A DNA stretch of 64,000 nt. Source: Hyphomicrobium_A sp963722495. Lineage in GTDB: Bacteria > Pseudomonadota > Alphaproteobacteria > Rhizobiales > Hyphomicrobiaceae. Made by a program: the position numbers and the translations under genes. Numbering within the stretch: position 1 is the stretch's first letter; each line of letters starts with the position of its first letter. Positions 19,422 to 29,661 of this stretch are shown in pieces. The stretch is taken from assembly GCA_963722495.1 (NCBI GenBank), contig CAVRND010000028.1:124001-188000 (forward strand). The letters run 5' to 3'. The notes below the pieces were generated by a model. The model saw nothing but the letters and a program-made list of their open reading frames with translations. It made no database searches and was not told where the DNA came from.

Positions 19422-19991
19422 ATGCTCGATACCCTGCTCGCTGAGGTCCGCGCGTGCCGTGCCTGCGCCCATGCTCTCCCGCTGGGCGCGCGACCTGTCG
19501 TCCAGATTTCGGCGACCGCCCGCATCCTGATTGCCAGCCAAGCTCCCGGGACAAAGGTGCACGAGAGCGGCATTCCATTCGCGGATGCTTCGGGCACGCG
19601 TCTGCGCGAATGGATGGGCGTGTCGGCAGACGAGTTCTACGACGAGAGCAGGGTTGCGATTTTGCCCATGGCTTTCTGTTACCCAGGGCGGCTGCCGGGC
19701 GGTGGCGACGCGCCGCCGCGCGCTGAGTGCGCTCCGCTGTGGCGAGAGCGGCTACTGAGGTCGATGCCCGCCTTGCGGCTGACCCTGCTCGTCGGCACCT
19801 ATGCGCAAACCCATGCGTTGGGCCGGGGCAAGATGGCCGAACGAGTGAGAGATTTCCACAACCATCTGCCGAACATATTTCCGCTGCCACATCCTTCCTG
19901 GCGCTCGCGACATTGGGCGGCACGGAACCCCTGGTTCGACGAGGAGGTTCTTCCCGTGCTGCGTAGCGCGGTCCGGTCAGCGTTTGCGTGA
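19422..19991 (+). CDS. Uracil-DNA glycosylase superfamily protein
   Basis: A protein of about 190 residues from the UDG superfamily (MUG/UDG-like fold). Visible motifs are CRACAHALPLG at the N-terminus, QAPGTKVHESGIPFADASG (motif 1, GQAPG type), and LPHPSWRSRHW near the C-terminus (motif 2, HPS). It may excise damaged or deaminated bases, but this branch is often listed only as UDG-family. ATG 19422 is used; ATG 19392 or TTG 19362 would add 10 or 20 residues, with no good ribosome site for any. It ends in a TGATG overlap with the next gene. Confidence 0.8.
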   Translation: MLDTLLAEVRACRACAHALPLGARPVVQISATARILIASQAPGTKVHESGIPFADASGTRLREWMGVSADEFYDESRVAILPMAFCYPGRLPGGGDAPPRAECAPLWRERLLRSMPALRLTLLVGTYAQTHALGRGKMAERVRDFHNHLPNIFPLPHPSWRSRHWAARNPWFDEEVLPVLRSAVRSAFA

Positions 19992-20542
19992 TGCCGACCG
20001 ACCCTCAACCCATTTACACGATCGGCCACTCGACGCAGAGCATCGTCCAATTCGTCGAGCTGTTGAAAGTTGGTTCGGTTGGGATGGTCGTCGATATCCG
20101 CAAGACGCCGAGGTCACGAACCAATCCCCAGTTCAACTTCGATGTGCTGCCAGAAGCGCTCTCGGTCTGGCAGATTGGCTATGCGCGGATCGATGAGCTC
20201 GGCGGCCGGCGATCGAAATCGACGGTACCGCCCGAAGTCAATGCGTTCTGGATCAACCAGAGCTTTCACAACTTTGCAGACTACGCGCTGTCGGACGAGT
20301 TTCGTCGGGGGCTATCGCAGCTGAAGCAATTGAGCCTTGAGCGTCGGTGCGCGATCATGTGTTCGGAAGCCGTCTGGTGGCGTTGCCATCGCAGGTTCGT
20401 CGCCGACTACCTCCTTTACGATGGACGAGATGTCTTCCATTTGATGGCCCCGGCGCGGGCCGACGTTGCCATGATGACTGCAGCGGCGCGCGCTGACGGC
20501 GTATCGCTCGTCTATCCCGCGAGTGTGGACTTTCCCGATTGA
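19991..20542 (+). CDS. DUF488 family protein
   Basis: A 183-residue protein. The N-terminal YTIGHSTQSIVQFVELL and VDIRKTPRSRTNPQFN, and the CSEAVWWRCHRRFVADYL motif with two Cys and a His, are diagnostic of the larger DUF488 branch. Role unknown; the Cys-His pattern could bind a metal. ATG 19991 overlaps the stop of the UDG-family gene (TGATG), so the two are translationally coupled. GTG at 19988 would add one residue. Confidence 0.87.
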   Translation: MPTDPQPIYTIGHSTQSIVQFVELLKVGSVGMVVDIRKTPRSRTNPQFNFDVLPEALSVWQIGYARIDELGGRRSKSTVPPEVNAFWINQSFHNFADYALSDEFRRGLSQLKQLSLERRCAIMCSEAVWWRCHRRFVADYLLYDGRDVFHLMAPARADVAMMTAAARADGVSLVYPASVDFPD

Positions 20543-20660
20543 GCGAGGGCGCACACCGGACCGCAAGGGAGCCGATTAGCGCCGCGAACCGGGCAGGAAC
20601 AATAATTGTGAAACAGACTGGCAAACGCGGTCGGATCGATCACTAACCGCATGAAATCGC

Positions 20661-20735
20661 TGGCGGTCCCTACGGGAGTCGAACCCGTCTTTCAAGATTG
20701 AAAATCTCGCGTCCTAACCGATAGACGAAGGGACC
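20661..20735 (-). tRNA. tRNA-Glu (anticodon TTC)
   Basis: On the minus strand the sequence folds as a 75-nt tRNA: acceptor stem GGTCCCT pairing with AGGGACC, D-arm with CGGTTAGGAC, anticodon stem CGAGA/TCTTG around loop TTTTCAA (anticodon TTC), T-arm with GGTTCGACTCC, discriminator G, and CCA encoded at 20661-20663. It lies downstream of recJ on the same strand. Confidence 0.97.
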
Positions 20736-20897
20736 GGCAGGGCCATCCCTATAGGGGCGTTTCCCCGCCCGCGCAAGCAACGCCCCGCTGCGCGATTGCG
20801 CGCAGCCGGCTATGCTGGCCGGCGCCGATTTCTACATCGATTTGGTGGTTGCTTGCCAACTGGCGGGCCGCTTCCTAGCCGCAGACCGATAGACGGC

Positions 20898-22733
20898 TCA
20901 GCCCTGGCGGCGCGGGTCGGCCGCGTCCTCGATGTGGACCTCGATGCGCTCGCGCCCGTTGAACGAGGAGCGCTTGACGCTGCCGGCGACGTGCAGCGGC
21001 ATGCCACCCGCGTTCAGCAGCAATTCGCCCAACGGCTCGCCGGCGGCGCGGAAGGCGATGCCCTCCAGCTTGGTTCCGTCGGCCGACTGCAGCACGCAGC
21101 GCACATGGTTTTCGCCGACGATCTTGGCGAACTTCACATTCGTCGCCGGGAAGGCGAAGCGCGGCGAGGGATTGCCTTGCCCGTAGGGGCCGACGCGGGC
21201 GATGAGATCCAGCAGCTCGTCGGTCACGCCGCCCGGCGTCAGGGCGCCGTCGATGTCGAGACCATCGCGCGTGCGCGCTTGGCCGACGCTCTCGGCGAGC
21301 TTGGCGTGCAGGAACTGCTCCACCACCGCCAGCTTATCGCGCGAGACCGTGAGCCCCGCGGCCATGGCATGGCCGCCGCCCTTGATGAGATGTCCGGCAG
21401 CGACTGCGGCACGCACTGCGCCGCCGATATCGGCGCCCATCACGGAGCGTAGCGAGCCGGTGCCATCGCCGCCCGTCTCCGCATTCCACGCGATGACGCA
21501 CGAGGGACGCCGGAAGCGCTCCGTCAGACGGCTGGCCACCAGCCCGACGACGCCCTTGTGCCAGGTGTGCGAACCGAGCATCAGCACCGACAGATCGGGC
21601 CGCGCTTCGATCAGCGTCTCGGCCTGCGCCAGCGCGTCCTCCAGCATTTCCTTTTCGAGCGCGCGCCGCTCCTTGTTCAGCTTGTCGAGCAGCACGGCGA
21701 TGCGCGCCGCCTCCGTCTCGTCCTCGCCGGCGAGCAGGCGCGAGCCCAGCGCGGCATCGCCGATGCGGCCGCCGGCGTTAATGCGCGGGCCAAGGATGAA
21801 GCCGAGATGATACGGCGTCGGCGCCTCGTTCAGACCGGCGGCATCGTTCAGGGCCTTGAGGCCCTTGTTGCGCCGCCAGCGCATCACCTGCAGGCCCTGC
21901 GTGACGTAGGCGCGGTTGAGCCCGGTGAGCGGCACCACGTCGGCGACGGTTGCCAGCGCCACGAGATCGAGCTCGGACATGAGGTCGGGCTCCGCCGTGC
22001 CCTTGGCGTAAAAGCCGCGCCGCCGCAGCTCGCTGCGCGTCGCCACCAGCACGAGGAACACGACGCCCGCCGCGCACAGATGGCCGAGACCCGAAACGTC
22101 ATCCTGGCGGTTGGGGTTGACCACGGCACAGGCGCGCGGCAGCTCCTCGTCGGCCTGGTGGTGATCGATGACGATGACGTCGCAGCCAAGCTCGCCGGCG
22201 CGCGCCAGCGGCTCGCGGCTGGTGGTGCCGCAGTCGACCGTGACGATCAGTTGCGCGCCGTCCTTGACGAGACCTTCGATGGCGGTCGGATTGGGACCGT
22301 AGCCCTCGAACAGCCGATCGGGAATGTAGATACGCGCCTTGAGGCCGTGGTGCGCGAAGAAGCGGCAGACCAACGCGGAGGAGGAGGCGCCGTCGACATC
22401 GTAGTCGCCAAAGATCGCCACCGACTGCCGCTTTTCGATCGCGTCGGCCAGCCGCACCGCGGCTGCACCCATGTCGCGCACGCTGTCGGGATCGGGCATC
22501 AGCGCTTTCAAAGTCGGGTTGAGCATCACGGGTACATCGTCGAGCGCCACGCCGCGCCCCGCCAACACGCGTCCCAGCAGCTCGGGCAGACCGTGCCGCT
22601 GACTGATAGTCGCAGCGCGGAGCTGCCCGTCGCCGACCAGACGTTCGCGCCACTGGAAACCGCGCGCCGATGCCGATACGCCGAGAAATGGCTTTGCCGC
22701 CGTGTCCTCTTGCAGCTTGCGCACCGCGCCCAT
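20898..22733 (-). CDS. recJ: Single-stranded-DNA-specific exonuclease RecJ
   Basis: About 611 residues. RecJ is a 5'-3' exonuclease of DHH-family phosphoesterases, used in recombinational repair and mismatch repair. Motifs seen: FGDYDVDGASSSAL, VDCGT, VIDHHQ (the DHH metal site), GPRINAGGRIGDA, then the DHHA1 motif KGGGHAMAAGLTV and a C-terminal OB-like domain. ATG 22733 is preferred because the conserved LGVSASARGFQWRER begins soon after; a TTG 84 bases further upstream has no family sequence. It follows the small membrane protein by about 100 bases in a minus-strand cluster with glpX and hom. Confidence 0.95.
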   Translation of the reverse strand: MGAVRKLQEDTAAKPFLGVSASARGFQWRERLVGDGQLRAATISQRHGLPELLGRVLAGRGVALDDVPVMLNPTLKALMPDPDSVRDMGAAAVRLADAIEKRQSVAIFGDYDVDGASSSALVCRFFAHHGLKARIYIPDRLFEGYGPNPTAIEGLVKDGAQLIVTVDCGTTSREPLARAGELGCDVIVIDHHQADEELPRACAVVNPNRQDDVSGLGHLCAAGVVFLVLVATRSELRRRGFYAKGTAEPDLMSELDLVALATVADVVPLTGLNRAYVTQGLQVMRWRRNKGLKALNDAAGLNEAPTPYHLGFILGPRINAGGRIGDAALGSRLLAGEDETEAARIAVLLDKLNKERRALEKEMLEDALAQAETLIEARPDLSVLMLGSHTWHKGVVGLVASRLTERFRRPSCVIAWNAETGGDGTGSLRSVMGADIGGAVRAAVAAGHLIKGGGHAMAAGLTVSRDKLAVVEQFLHAKLAESVGQARTRDGLDIDGALTPGGVTDELLDLIARVGPYGQGNPSPRFAFPATNVKFAKIVGENHVRCVLQSADGTKLEGIAFRAAGEPLGELLLNAGGMPLHVAGSVKRSSFNGRERIEVHIEDAADPRRQG

Positions 22734-22833
22734 GAGCCCTGCCCCCGGATTGATTCGCCTCCGGCGAAGTTCACCATCGGCGGGTCGAGTTGGCGATACG
22801 CCGGCGGCGCTTATCAACAGGGCAGCTGCCGCC

Positions 22834-23349
22834 CTAGCTGCGATAATGCTTCCACAGCCGCATCAGCGTGCGGTGGATGTCGTCCGGCTCGGTGTTGAAC
22901 GGCTCGAGGTTGATGCCGACGACGTTGCTGCGCGCCATCGACCACGGCAGACGCATCAGCGAGCGCAGGAATGGCAACTGGCGCCAATCGGCCACCAGCG
23001 CGCTCGACAGGCGCGTCTTGAGGGCGATCTGCAGCTCGTGGATGGTGCTCGCCCGCACGGCGATCTCGACCAGGTCGATGCGCTCGATAGCACTCCAGCG
23101 GATCAGCCCGAGGCCTTGGATAAACACGCCGTACTGGTTGGCCCCGACGATCGGACGACGCTCGATGAGCGGAAAGTTGTAGTAGGCGACGCCTGCCGCC
23201 CCGATGCCCAGCGCCAGCGCCACGACACTGTCCCACACCGCAGCAGCCGCCAGCAGCACGGCCGACAGAAACGCGATGAAGTAGACGGGGGCCTGTATTT
23301 CCTCACGGCCATAGGTGACCGAGTAGCCGCCTGCATCGCGCTCGTCCAC
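22834..23349 (-). CDS. Conserved membrane protein of unknown function
   Basis: A 171-residue protein with two adjacent hydrophobic helices (APVYFIAFLSAVLLAAAAVW and VALALGIGAAGVAYYNF, about residues 20-60). A soluble part follows, with GVFIQGLGLIRWSAIERIDLVEIAVRAS, a pattern like the PH-like domains of small bacterial membrane proteins. I do not recognise a named family. It lies between glpX and recJ on the same strand and is probably cotranscribed. Confidence 0.7.
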   Translation of the reverse strand: MDERDAGGYSVTYGREEIQAPVYFIAFLSAVLLAAAAVWDSVVALALGIGAAGVAYYNFPLIERRPIVGANQYGVFIQGLGLIRWSAIERIDLVEIAVRASTIHELQIALKTRLSSALVADWRQLPFLRSLMRLPWSMARSNVVGINLEPFNTEPDDIHRTLMRLWKHYRS

Positions 23350-23443
23350 GTTGGCCCCCTCTGAGAGACGCCTCGCGTTGAGCGGCCATTGTTGAGGAAG
23401 GACGGCGCCGGTTCAAGGCGCTTCCGTTGGCGCAGGCGCGCGA

Positions 23444-24439
<996 letters not shown>

Positions 24440-24458
24440 GGTGTCGTTCCTTCCGCGG

Positions 24459-24533
24459 CTAGTGTGATGATCGAGAAATTCGCCACGTCCGCTGCTAGGT
24501 ATCGAGCGAATTTCTCGATCTGAATCAAACTAG
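24459..24533. repeat. Palindromic element, TGTGA type, copy 1
   Basis: A 75-base inverted repeat with CTAG at both ends. GATCGAGAAATTCGC at 24469-24483 is perfectly repeated in inverse at 24506-24520, giving a 15-bp stem with a 22-base loop. The outer parts (CTAGTGTGAT and the inverse ATTCAAACTAG-like end) pair imperfectly. A relative lies at 44272-44347. It lies just upstream of the glpX start. Confidence 0.8.
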
Positions 24534-24546
24534 CAAGTCCATGTTT

Positions 24547-24624
24547 CTAGTGTCCCTTATGATTCCGAAGTTCGCTCCCGATACCAGCCGCGAGCTCCGG
24601 CGAACTTCGGAATCGGGACACTAG
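24547..24624. repeat. Palindromic element, TGTCC type, copy 1
   Basis: A 78-base hairpin: CTAGTGTCCC at 24547-24556 pairs perfectly with GGGACACTAG at 24615-24624, and GATTCCGAAGTTCGC at 24561-24575 pairs perfectly with its inverse at 24600-24614; only TTAT at 24557-24560 bulges. A relative is at 44183-44258 and a lone end at 35081-35089. The right end supplies the stop codon of hom. Confidence 0.85.
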
Positions 24625-25965
24625 ACCCGGTCGCCTTCGTCCAACTTCTCGATACGTATGACTTGCGGGCGCTCAGACACCTTGCCGTCCTGCTCGATGG
24701 CCTCGACGGCCCCGCGGATCGCCGCTTCGGTCGTCTCGTGCGTGATCATGATGACCATCGCTGGCGTCCCGGGCTTATGCCGCGCAACCATTCCCGGCAG
24801 CGCTGAGCGGGGACGCCGCTGCACGATACTCTCGATCGAAACTTCGCGGTCGCCCATGCGCTTGGCGATGGCCGCCATGGCGCCCGGGCGATCGTAGACC
24901 GAGAGCCGAACGTAGTAGGCGCCTTGATGGGCGCCCAACTTAGACTTCGTATAGGGCTTCAGGCCTCGCGTCGGTGTGACAAGCGGCGGCATCACCGCCC
25001 CGCGGGCGATGTCCAAAATGTCGCTGGCGACCGCCGACGCCGTGGCGCGGCCGCCGGCACCGGGGCCGACAAGCAGGAGGCTGGCGCAGAAGTCAGCGTC
25101 GATGGCTACCGCGTTGGTGGCGCCCCACACCTCCGAGATCGCCGATTCCTCTGGCACCATGGCGGGATGAACGCGCGCCTCAATGCCACCTTGGTTGCGC
25201 GTCGCGACGCCGAGGAGCTTGATGGCATAGCCCATGTCTTGGGCCGCCTCGATATCGACCTCGCTGATAGCTTGGATGCCCTCGACATCGACCTGATCGA
25301 AGCCGAGTTCGGTGCCGAAGGCGAGGCTGGTCAGGATGGCGAGCTTGTGAGCGGTGTCGAAGCCCCCAATGTCGTAGGTCGGATCGGCCTCGGCGTAACC
25401 GAGGTCCTGCGCCTCCTTTAGCGCCTCGCCGAAAGAGCGATGCTGGTCGGTCATGGTCGAGAGGATGTAGTTGCAGGTGCCATTGAGGATGCCGTAGACG
25501 CGCGTCACCTCATTGGCGGCAAGAGCCTCGCGCAGCGTCTTGATGACCGGGATGCCGCCCGCCACAGCCGCTTCGAAATTCAGCGCGACGCCCTTCTCCT
25601 CGGCGATCTTGGCGAGCATCACGCCATGCTTCGCGATCAGCGCCTTGTTGGCGGTGACGACATGCTTGCCGGCTTTCAGCGCCGCCTCGACCGCATCCTT
25701 GGCGACGCCGTCGGAGCCGCCGATCAGCTCGACGAACGCGTCGATGCTCGGGTCCTTCGCCAGCGCCACCGGATCGTCGAACCACTTGATGCCAGAGGTG
25801 TCGATGCCCCGGTCCTTGCCCTTGCTGCGCGCCGAAATGCCGGCGATCTCAACCGGCCGGCCGGCACGCTCGGCAATGCGGGCCTTATGGGTGTGGAGCA
25901 GGTCCAACAGGGCCCGCGCCGACATTGCCAAGGCCGGCGATGCCCAGGGTGAGAGGCTTTTGCAT
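24621..25965 (-). CDS. hom: Homoserine dehydrogenase (frameshift near start)
   Basis: Reduces aspartate semialdehyde to homoserine for threonine and methionine synthesis. The N-terminus from ATG 25965 reads MQKPLTLGIAGLGNVGAG, the Rossmann NAD(P) loop. Near 25912 an extra C in a CCC run breaks the frame; removing it gives GNVGAGLLDLLHTHK and the rest is open. Later motifs are VELIGG, TANKALIA, AAVAGGIPVIKTLRE, NGTCNYIL and a C-terminal ACT domain (LSVYDRPGAMAAIAKRM), for feedback control by threonine. The stop TAG at 24621-24623 lies within a palindromic repeat. Follows the aminotransferase by 14 bases. Confidence 0.94.
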
Positions 25966-25979
25966 GGAATCGCTAGGAT

Positions 25980-27206
25980 TTATCGGCTGGCTTTGTGCTG
26001 GATCGGGATCACGTTATGCATCGTTTCCGGGGCCTGAGCGAGGAACTTCTTGAGGTTCCTGGCGGCCTGGCGGATGCGGTGCTCGTTCTCGACCAGCGCG
26101 ATACGAATGAAGCCTTCGCCGTATTCGCCGAAGCCCAGCCCCGGCGAGACGGCGACGCCCGCCTTCTCGATCAGGAGCTTGGCGAACTCGACCGAGCCGA
26201 GCTGCTTGAAGGGCTCCGGCACGGGCGCCCAAGCGAACATCGTCGCGGGCGGCGGCGGGATGTTCCAACCGGCGCGCCCGAAGCTCTCGACGAGGCAGTC
26301 GCGACGGCTCTTGTAGGTGGCGCGGATTTCCTCGACGCACTCTTGCGGGCCGTTGAGCGCCGCGGAGGCCGCCACCTGGATCGGCGTGAAGGCGCCGTAG
26401 TCGAGGTACGACTTGATGCGCGCCAGCGCTGCGATCAGACGCTCGTTGCCGACCGCAAAACCCATGCGCCAGCCCGGCATGTTGTAGGTCTTCGACAGCG
26501 AGGTGAACTCCACCGCGATATCGATGGCGCCCGGCACCTGCAGCACCGACGGCGGCGGATTGCCGTCGAAGTAGATCTCCGCGTAGGCGATGTCGGACAG
26601 CACGATGAGGTCGAGCTTCTTGGCCAGCGCGATGGCGTCCTTGTAGAAGTCGAGCTCGGCGGTCATCGCCGTCGGGTTGGACGGATACGACAGCACCAGC
26701 GCCAACGGCTTGGGGATGGTGTGCTGGCAGGCGCGCTCGACCGAGCGCAGGAAGTCATCGCCGGTCGATGCCGGCAGATGGCGCATGGCGGCGCCCGACA
26801 GCAGGAAGCCGAACTCGTGGATCGGGTAGGTCGGGTTGGGCACTAAGATCACGTCGCCCGGCGCAGTGATGGCCTGCGCCATATTGGCGAAGCCTTCCTT
26901 CGAACCCATGGTGGCGACGATCTGCGTCTCAGGGTCGAGCTTCACGCCGAAGCGGCGCTCGTAATACGCAGCCTGCGCGCGGCGCAATCCCGGTATGCCC
27001 TTCGAGGCCGAATAGCGGTGCGTGCGCGGCTTGGCGATCGTCTCGACCAGCTTGTCGACGATGTGCTGCGGCGTCGGCAGATCGGGATTGCCCATGCCGA
27101 GGTCGATGATGTCGGCGCCGCGTGCACGTGCCGCCGCCTTCAGCCGGTTGACCTCGGCGAACACGTAGGGCGGCAGACGCTTGATGCGGTGGAAGTCCTC
27201 GTGCAA
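25980..27206 (-). CDS. PLP-dependent class I/II aminotransferase (AlaC / DapL-like)
   Basis: A 408-residue fold-type I aminotransferase. The PLP lysine is in SLSKTYNMPGWRMGF, the pocket contains YPSNPTA and SDIAYAEIYF, and the substrate-carboxylate Arg is in FIRIALVE. Genes of this branch next to hom in alphaproteobacteria are annotated as LL-diaminopimelate or glutamate-pyruvate aminotransferase; alphaproteobacteria mostly make lysine by the succinylase route, so an alanine or related role is more likely. Which substrate it uses cannot be read from sequence. Confidence 0.88.
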   Translation of the reverse strand: MHEDFHRIKRLPPYVFAEVNRLKAAARARGADIIDLGMGNPDLPTPQHIVDKLVETIAKPRTHRYSASKGIPGLRRAQAAYYERRFGVKLDPETQIVATMGSKEGFANMAQAITAPGDVILVPNPTYPIHEFGFLLSGAAMRHLPASTGDDFLRSVERACQHTIPKPLALVLSYPSNPTAMTAELDFYKDAIALAKKLDLIVLSDIAYAEIYFDGNPPPSVLQVPGAIDIAVEFTSLSKTYNMPGWRMGFAVGNERLIAALARIKSYLDYGAFTPIQVAASAALNGPQECVEEIRATYKSRRDCLVESFGRAGWNIPPPPATMFAWAPVPEPFKQLGSVEFAKLLIEKAGVAVSPGLGFGEYGEGFIRIALVENEHRIRQAARNLKKFLAQAPETMHNVIPIQHKASR

Positions 27207-27363
27207 GGGACGCCTCTTCCTCGGTGGTGCTTGGTCGGCGTAGCAGAGCGACCGTTAAGGATCGTAGCTCGCGGGCCGGGCCCCGTGTTTACGCCCTCGC
27301 GCCGCCCCCCGTCCAGGCCCGCGCGGAAAAGCCGGTGATTTACCTGCTGCCCGGCCAGCGAGG

Positions 27364-27591
27364 CTAGCGAGAATCCTCGATCTGCTTCTCGGCGTCCTGC
27401 TCGTGCGTCGCGCGCTTCTGGTTGAGCTCGTCCACGGCCTTCTTCTGGTCTTCCTTCGACATGGAAATCGAGCCGGTGGGTCCCAGGTCGGGCAACGGCG
27501 TCGCAATCGATGAGCACCCGCCCACGGCCAGTGCGGCCACTGCCAGACAAGCGAGGCCGACCCCGCGCCATGGCATGCGCGCTAACGCCAT
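27364..27591 (-). CDS. Small lipoprotein
   Basis: A 75-residue protein from ATG 27591, which has GAGGAACG upstream. A signal peptide ends in the lipobox AVGGC, so the mature form would be a lipid-anchored peptide of about 48 residues with a charged, probably coiled-coil tail (KEDQKKAVDELNQKRATHEQ). I do not recognise a family. It stands alone between phaC (divergent) and the aminotransferase. Confidence 0.7.
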   Translation of the reverse strand: MALARMPWRGVGLACLAVAALAVGGCSSIATPLPDLGPTGSISMSKEDQKKAVDELNQKRATHEQDAEKQIEDSR

Positions 27592-27827
27592 CGTGTGGCG
27601 TTCCTCGGCGCGGCAGTCTTTCCACGGCTGCATAAGTTGCATACCGTCTCCGAAGTTGTGCGAGGCCTGGATTTACGCGATTCGAGCCCTGCCGACACGA
27701 TGTCGCTCGCGTGAGGTTGTCCACACGGCCAAGTGACACTGCCCGCGCAATGTCGCAAAACATTGGCATACAAAAGATACTCGGCCCAGATACTCGGCCG
27801 GCAAGGCCGGAAAGCCATTAAGGTCCA

Positions 27828-29640
27828 ATGACCAAGCCTCATCCCCAACCCGATGCCGATCCATCGCCGTTTCAGGCGGTGAATGCGGAGGAGCTCGCCC
27901 GCAACCTGCTGCGCCTGTTCGAGCAGGGCGGCAACGTCCTTACCGAGTTCCTGGAGCGCAACGACGCCAAAATGGGCCCCTATTCGGCCGCCACGGAGAT
28001 CACCGAGGCGACCACGACCCTGTCGGATCTGTCCCGCCAATGGCTGGCCGACCCTGCCCGCTTCGCCGAGGCCCAGGGCACGCTGCTGCGCTCCTACGCC
28101 GAGCTGTGGAACAACACCGTCTACCGGATGCTCGGCCAGGATGTCACACCGGTCGCCGAGCCCGAAGCCGGCGACAGCCGCTTCAAGGACCCCGAGTGGT
28201 CCGCCAATCCCTACTTCGACTTCTGGAAGCAGGCCTACCTCGTCACCGCCAAGTGGGCGGAGGACATGCTGCAGAACACCGAGGGGCTCGACGGGCGCAC
28301 GCGCCAGCGCGCCGAGTTCTACTTGCGGCAGGTGGCGAGCGCACTGTCGCCGTCGAACTTCCCGCTGACCAATCCGGAAGTGCTGCGCGAGACGTTGGCG
28401 ACCAACGCCGAGAACCTCGTGCAGGGCATGTCGCTGCTGGCCGAGGACATGCGCAAGTCGGGCGATCTGCTCAAGGTCAGCCAGACCGACACCACCGCCT
28501 TCGAGGTCGGCCGCAATCTGGCGACGACGCCCGGCAAGGTCGTCTATCAGAACGACATCTTCCAGCTGATCCAGTATTCGCCGACCACCGACAAGGTGCG
28601 CGAGATCCCGCTGCTGATGGTGCCGCCGTGGATCAACAAGTACTACATCCTCGACCTCACCCCGGCGAAGAGCCAGATCAAGTTCCTCGTCGACCAGGGT
28701 CTCACCGTCTTCATCATCTCGTGGGTGAACCCGGACTCGTCTCTCTCGCACAAGTCCTTCGAGGACTACATGCAGGAGGGCATCCTCACCGCCGCCGACG
28801 CGGTGAAGCGCGAGACGGGCATCGATAAGATCAACGTCGTCGGCTATTGCGTCGGCGGCACGCTGCTGGCGACGACGCTGGCCTATCTCGCCGCCCGCGG
28901 CGAGGACGTGTTCAACTCCGCGAGCTTCCTCGCCACGCAGGTCGACTTCACCAACGCCGGCGACCTGCTCCTGTTCACCGACGAGGAACAGCTCGAGGCG
29001 CTCAACGAGTTGATGTCCGAGCGCGGCTATCTCGACGGCTCGCGCATGGCCAACGTGTTCAACATGCTGCGCCCGCGCGACCTCATCTGGCCGTACATCG
29101 TCAACAACTACCTGCTCGGCAAGAAGCCGTTCCCGTTCGACCTGCTGTACTGGAACCAGGATTCGACGCGCATGGCGGCGGCCAACCACAACTACTATCT
29201 GCGCGAATTCTACAACGCCAACTGCCTCGCCAAGGGGAACTTGACGATCGCCGGCACGCGCCTCGACATGCACAAGGTGAAGATCCCCGTCTACGAGCTC
29301 GCAACGAAGGAGGACCACATCGCGCCGGCGCGCTCGGTCTATGCCGGCGCGCAGCTGTTCGGCGGCGAGGTCGAGTTCGTGCTGTCGGGCTCGGGGCACA
29401 TCGCCGGCGTCGTCAATCCGCCGGACAAGGTGAAGTACCAGTATTGGACCAGCGGCAAGCGCGCCAAGACGCTCGAGCAGTGGGTGGCGTCGGCCAAGGA
29501 GCATCCGGGCTCGTGGTGGCCGCACTGGGCCGAATGGCTGGCCGAACGCTCGGGCGAACTGGACCGTGCCGCGCGAGCCGGGCGAGAATCTCGGCGTCGT
29601 CGAGGACGCCCCCGGCTCCTACGTCAAAGCAAAGTCTTAG
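27828..29640 (+). CDS. phaC: Class I poly(3-hydroxyalkanoate) synthase PhaC (frameshift near C-terminus)
   Basis: Polymerises (R)-3-hydroxyacyl-CoA into storage polyester. The lipase-like box GYCVGGT near residue 340 holds the catalytic Cys; the Asp is in TKEDHIAP near 495 and the His in GSGHIAGVVNPP near 523. The N-terminal PhaC_N domain is complete. Near 29566 an extra base (CC run) shifts the frame; the conserved end VPREPGENLGVVEDAPGSYV is in the next frame and stops at 29640. No phaA, phaB or phasin gene is nearby. Confidence 0.94.
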
Positions 29641-29661
29641 GCTTCAACGTGGACATCGACG

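Noticed and set aside
21558..22898. 446-codon plus-strand open frame over recJ
   Set aside because: Antisense of recJ, whose DHH and DHHA1 motifs are clear.
27582..29525. 647-codon minus-strand open frame over phaC
   Set aside because: Antisense of a well-supported PHA synthase; low-complexity Arg/Val/Leu composition and no ribosome site.
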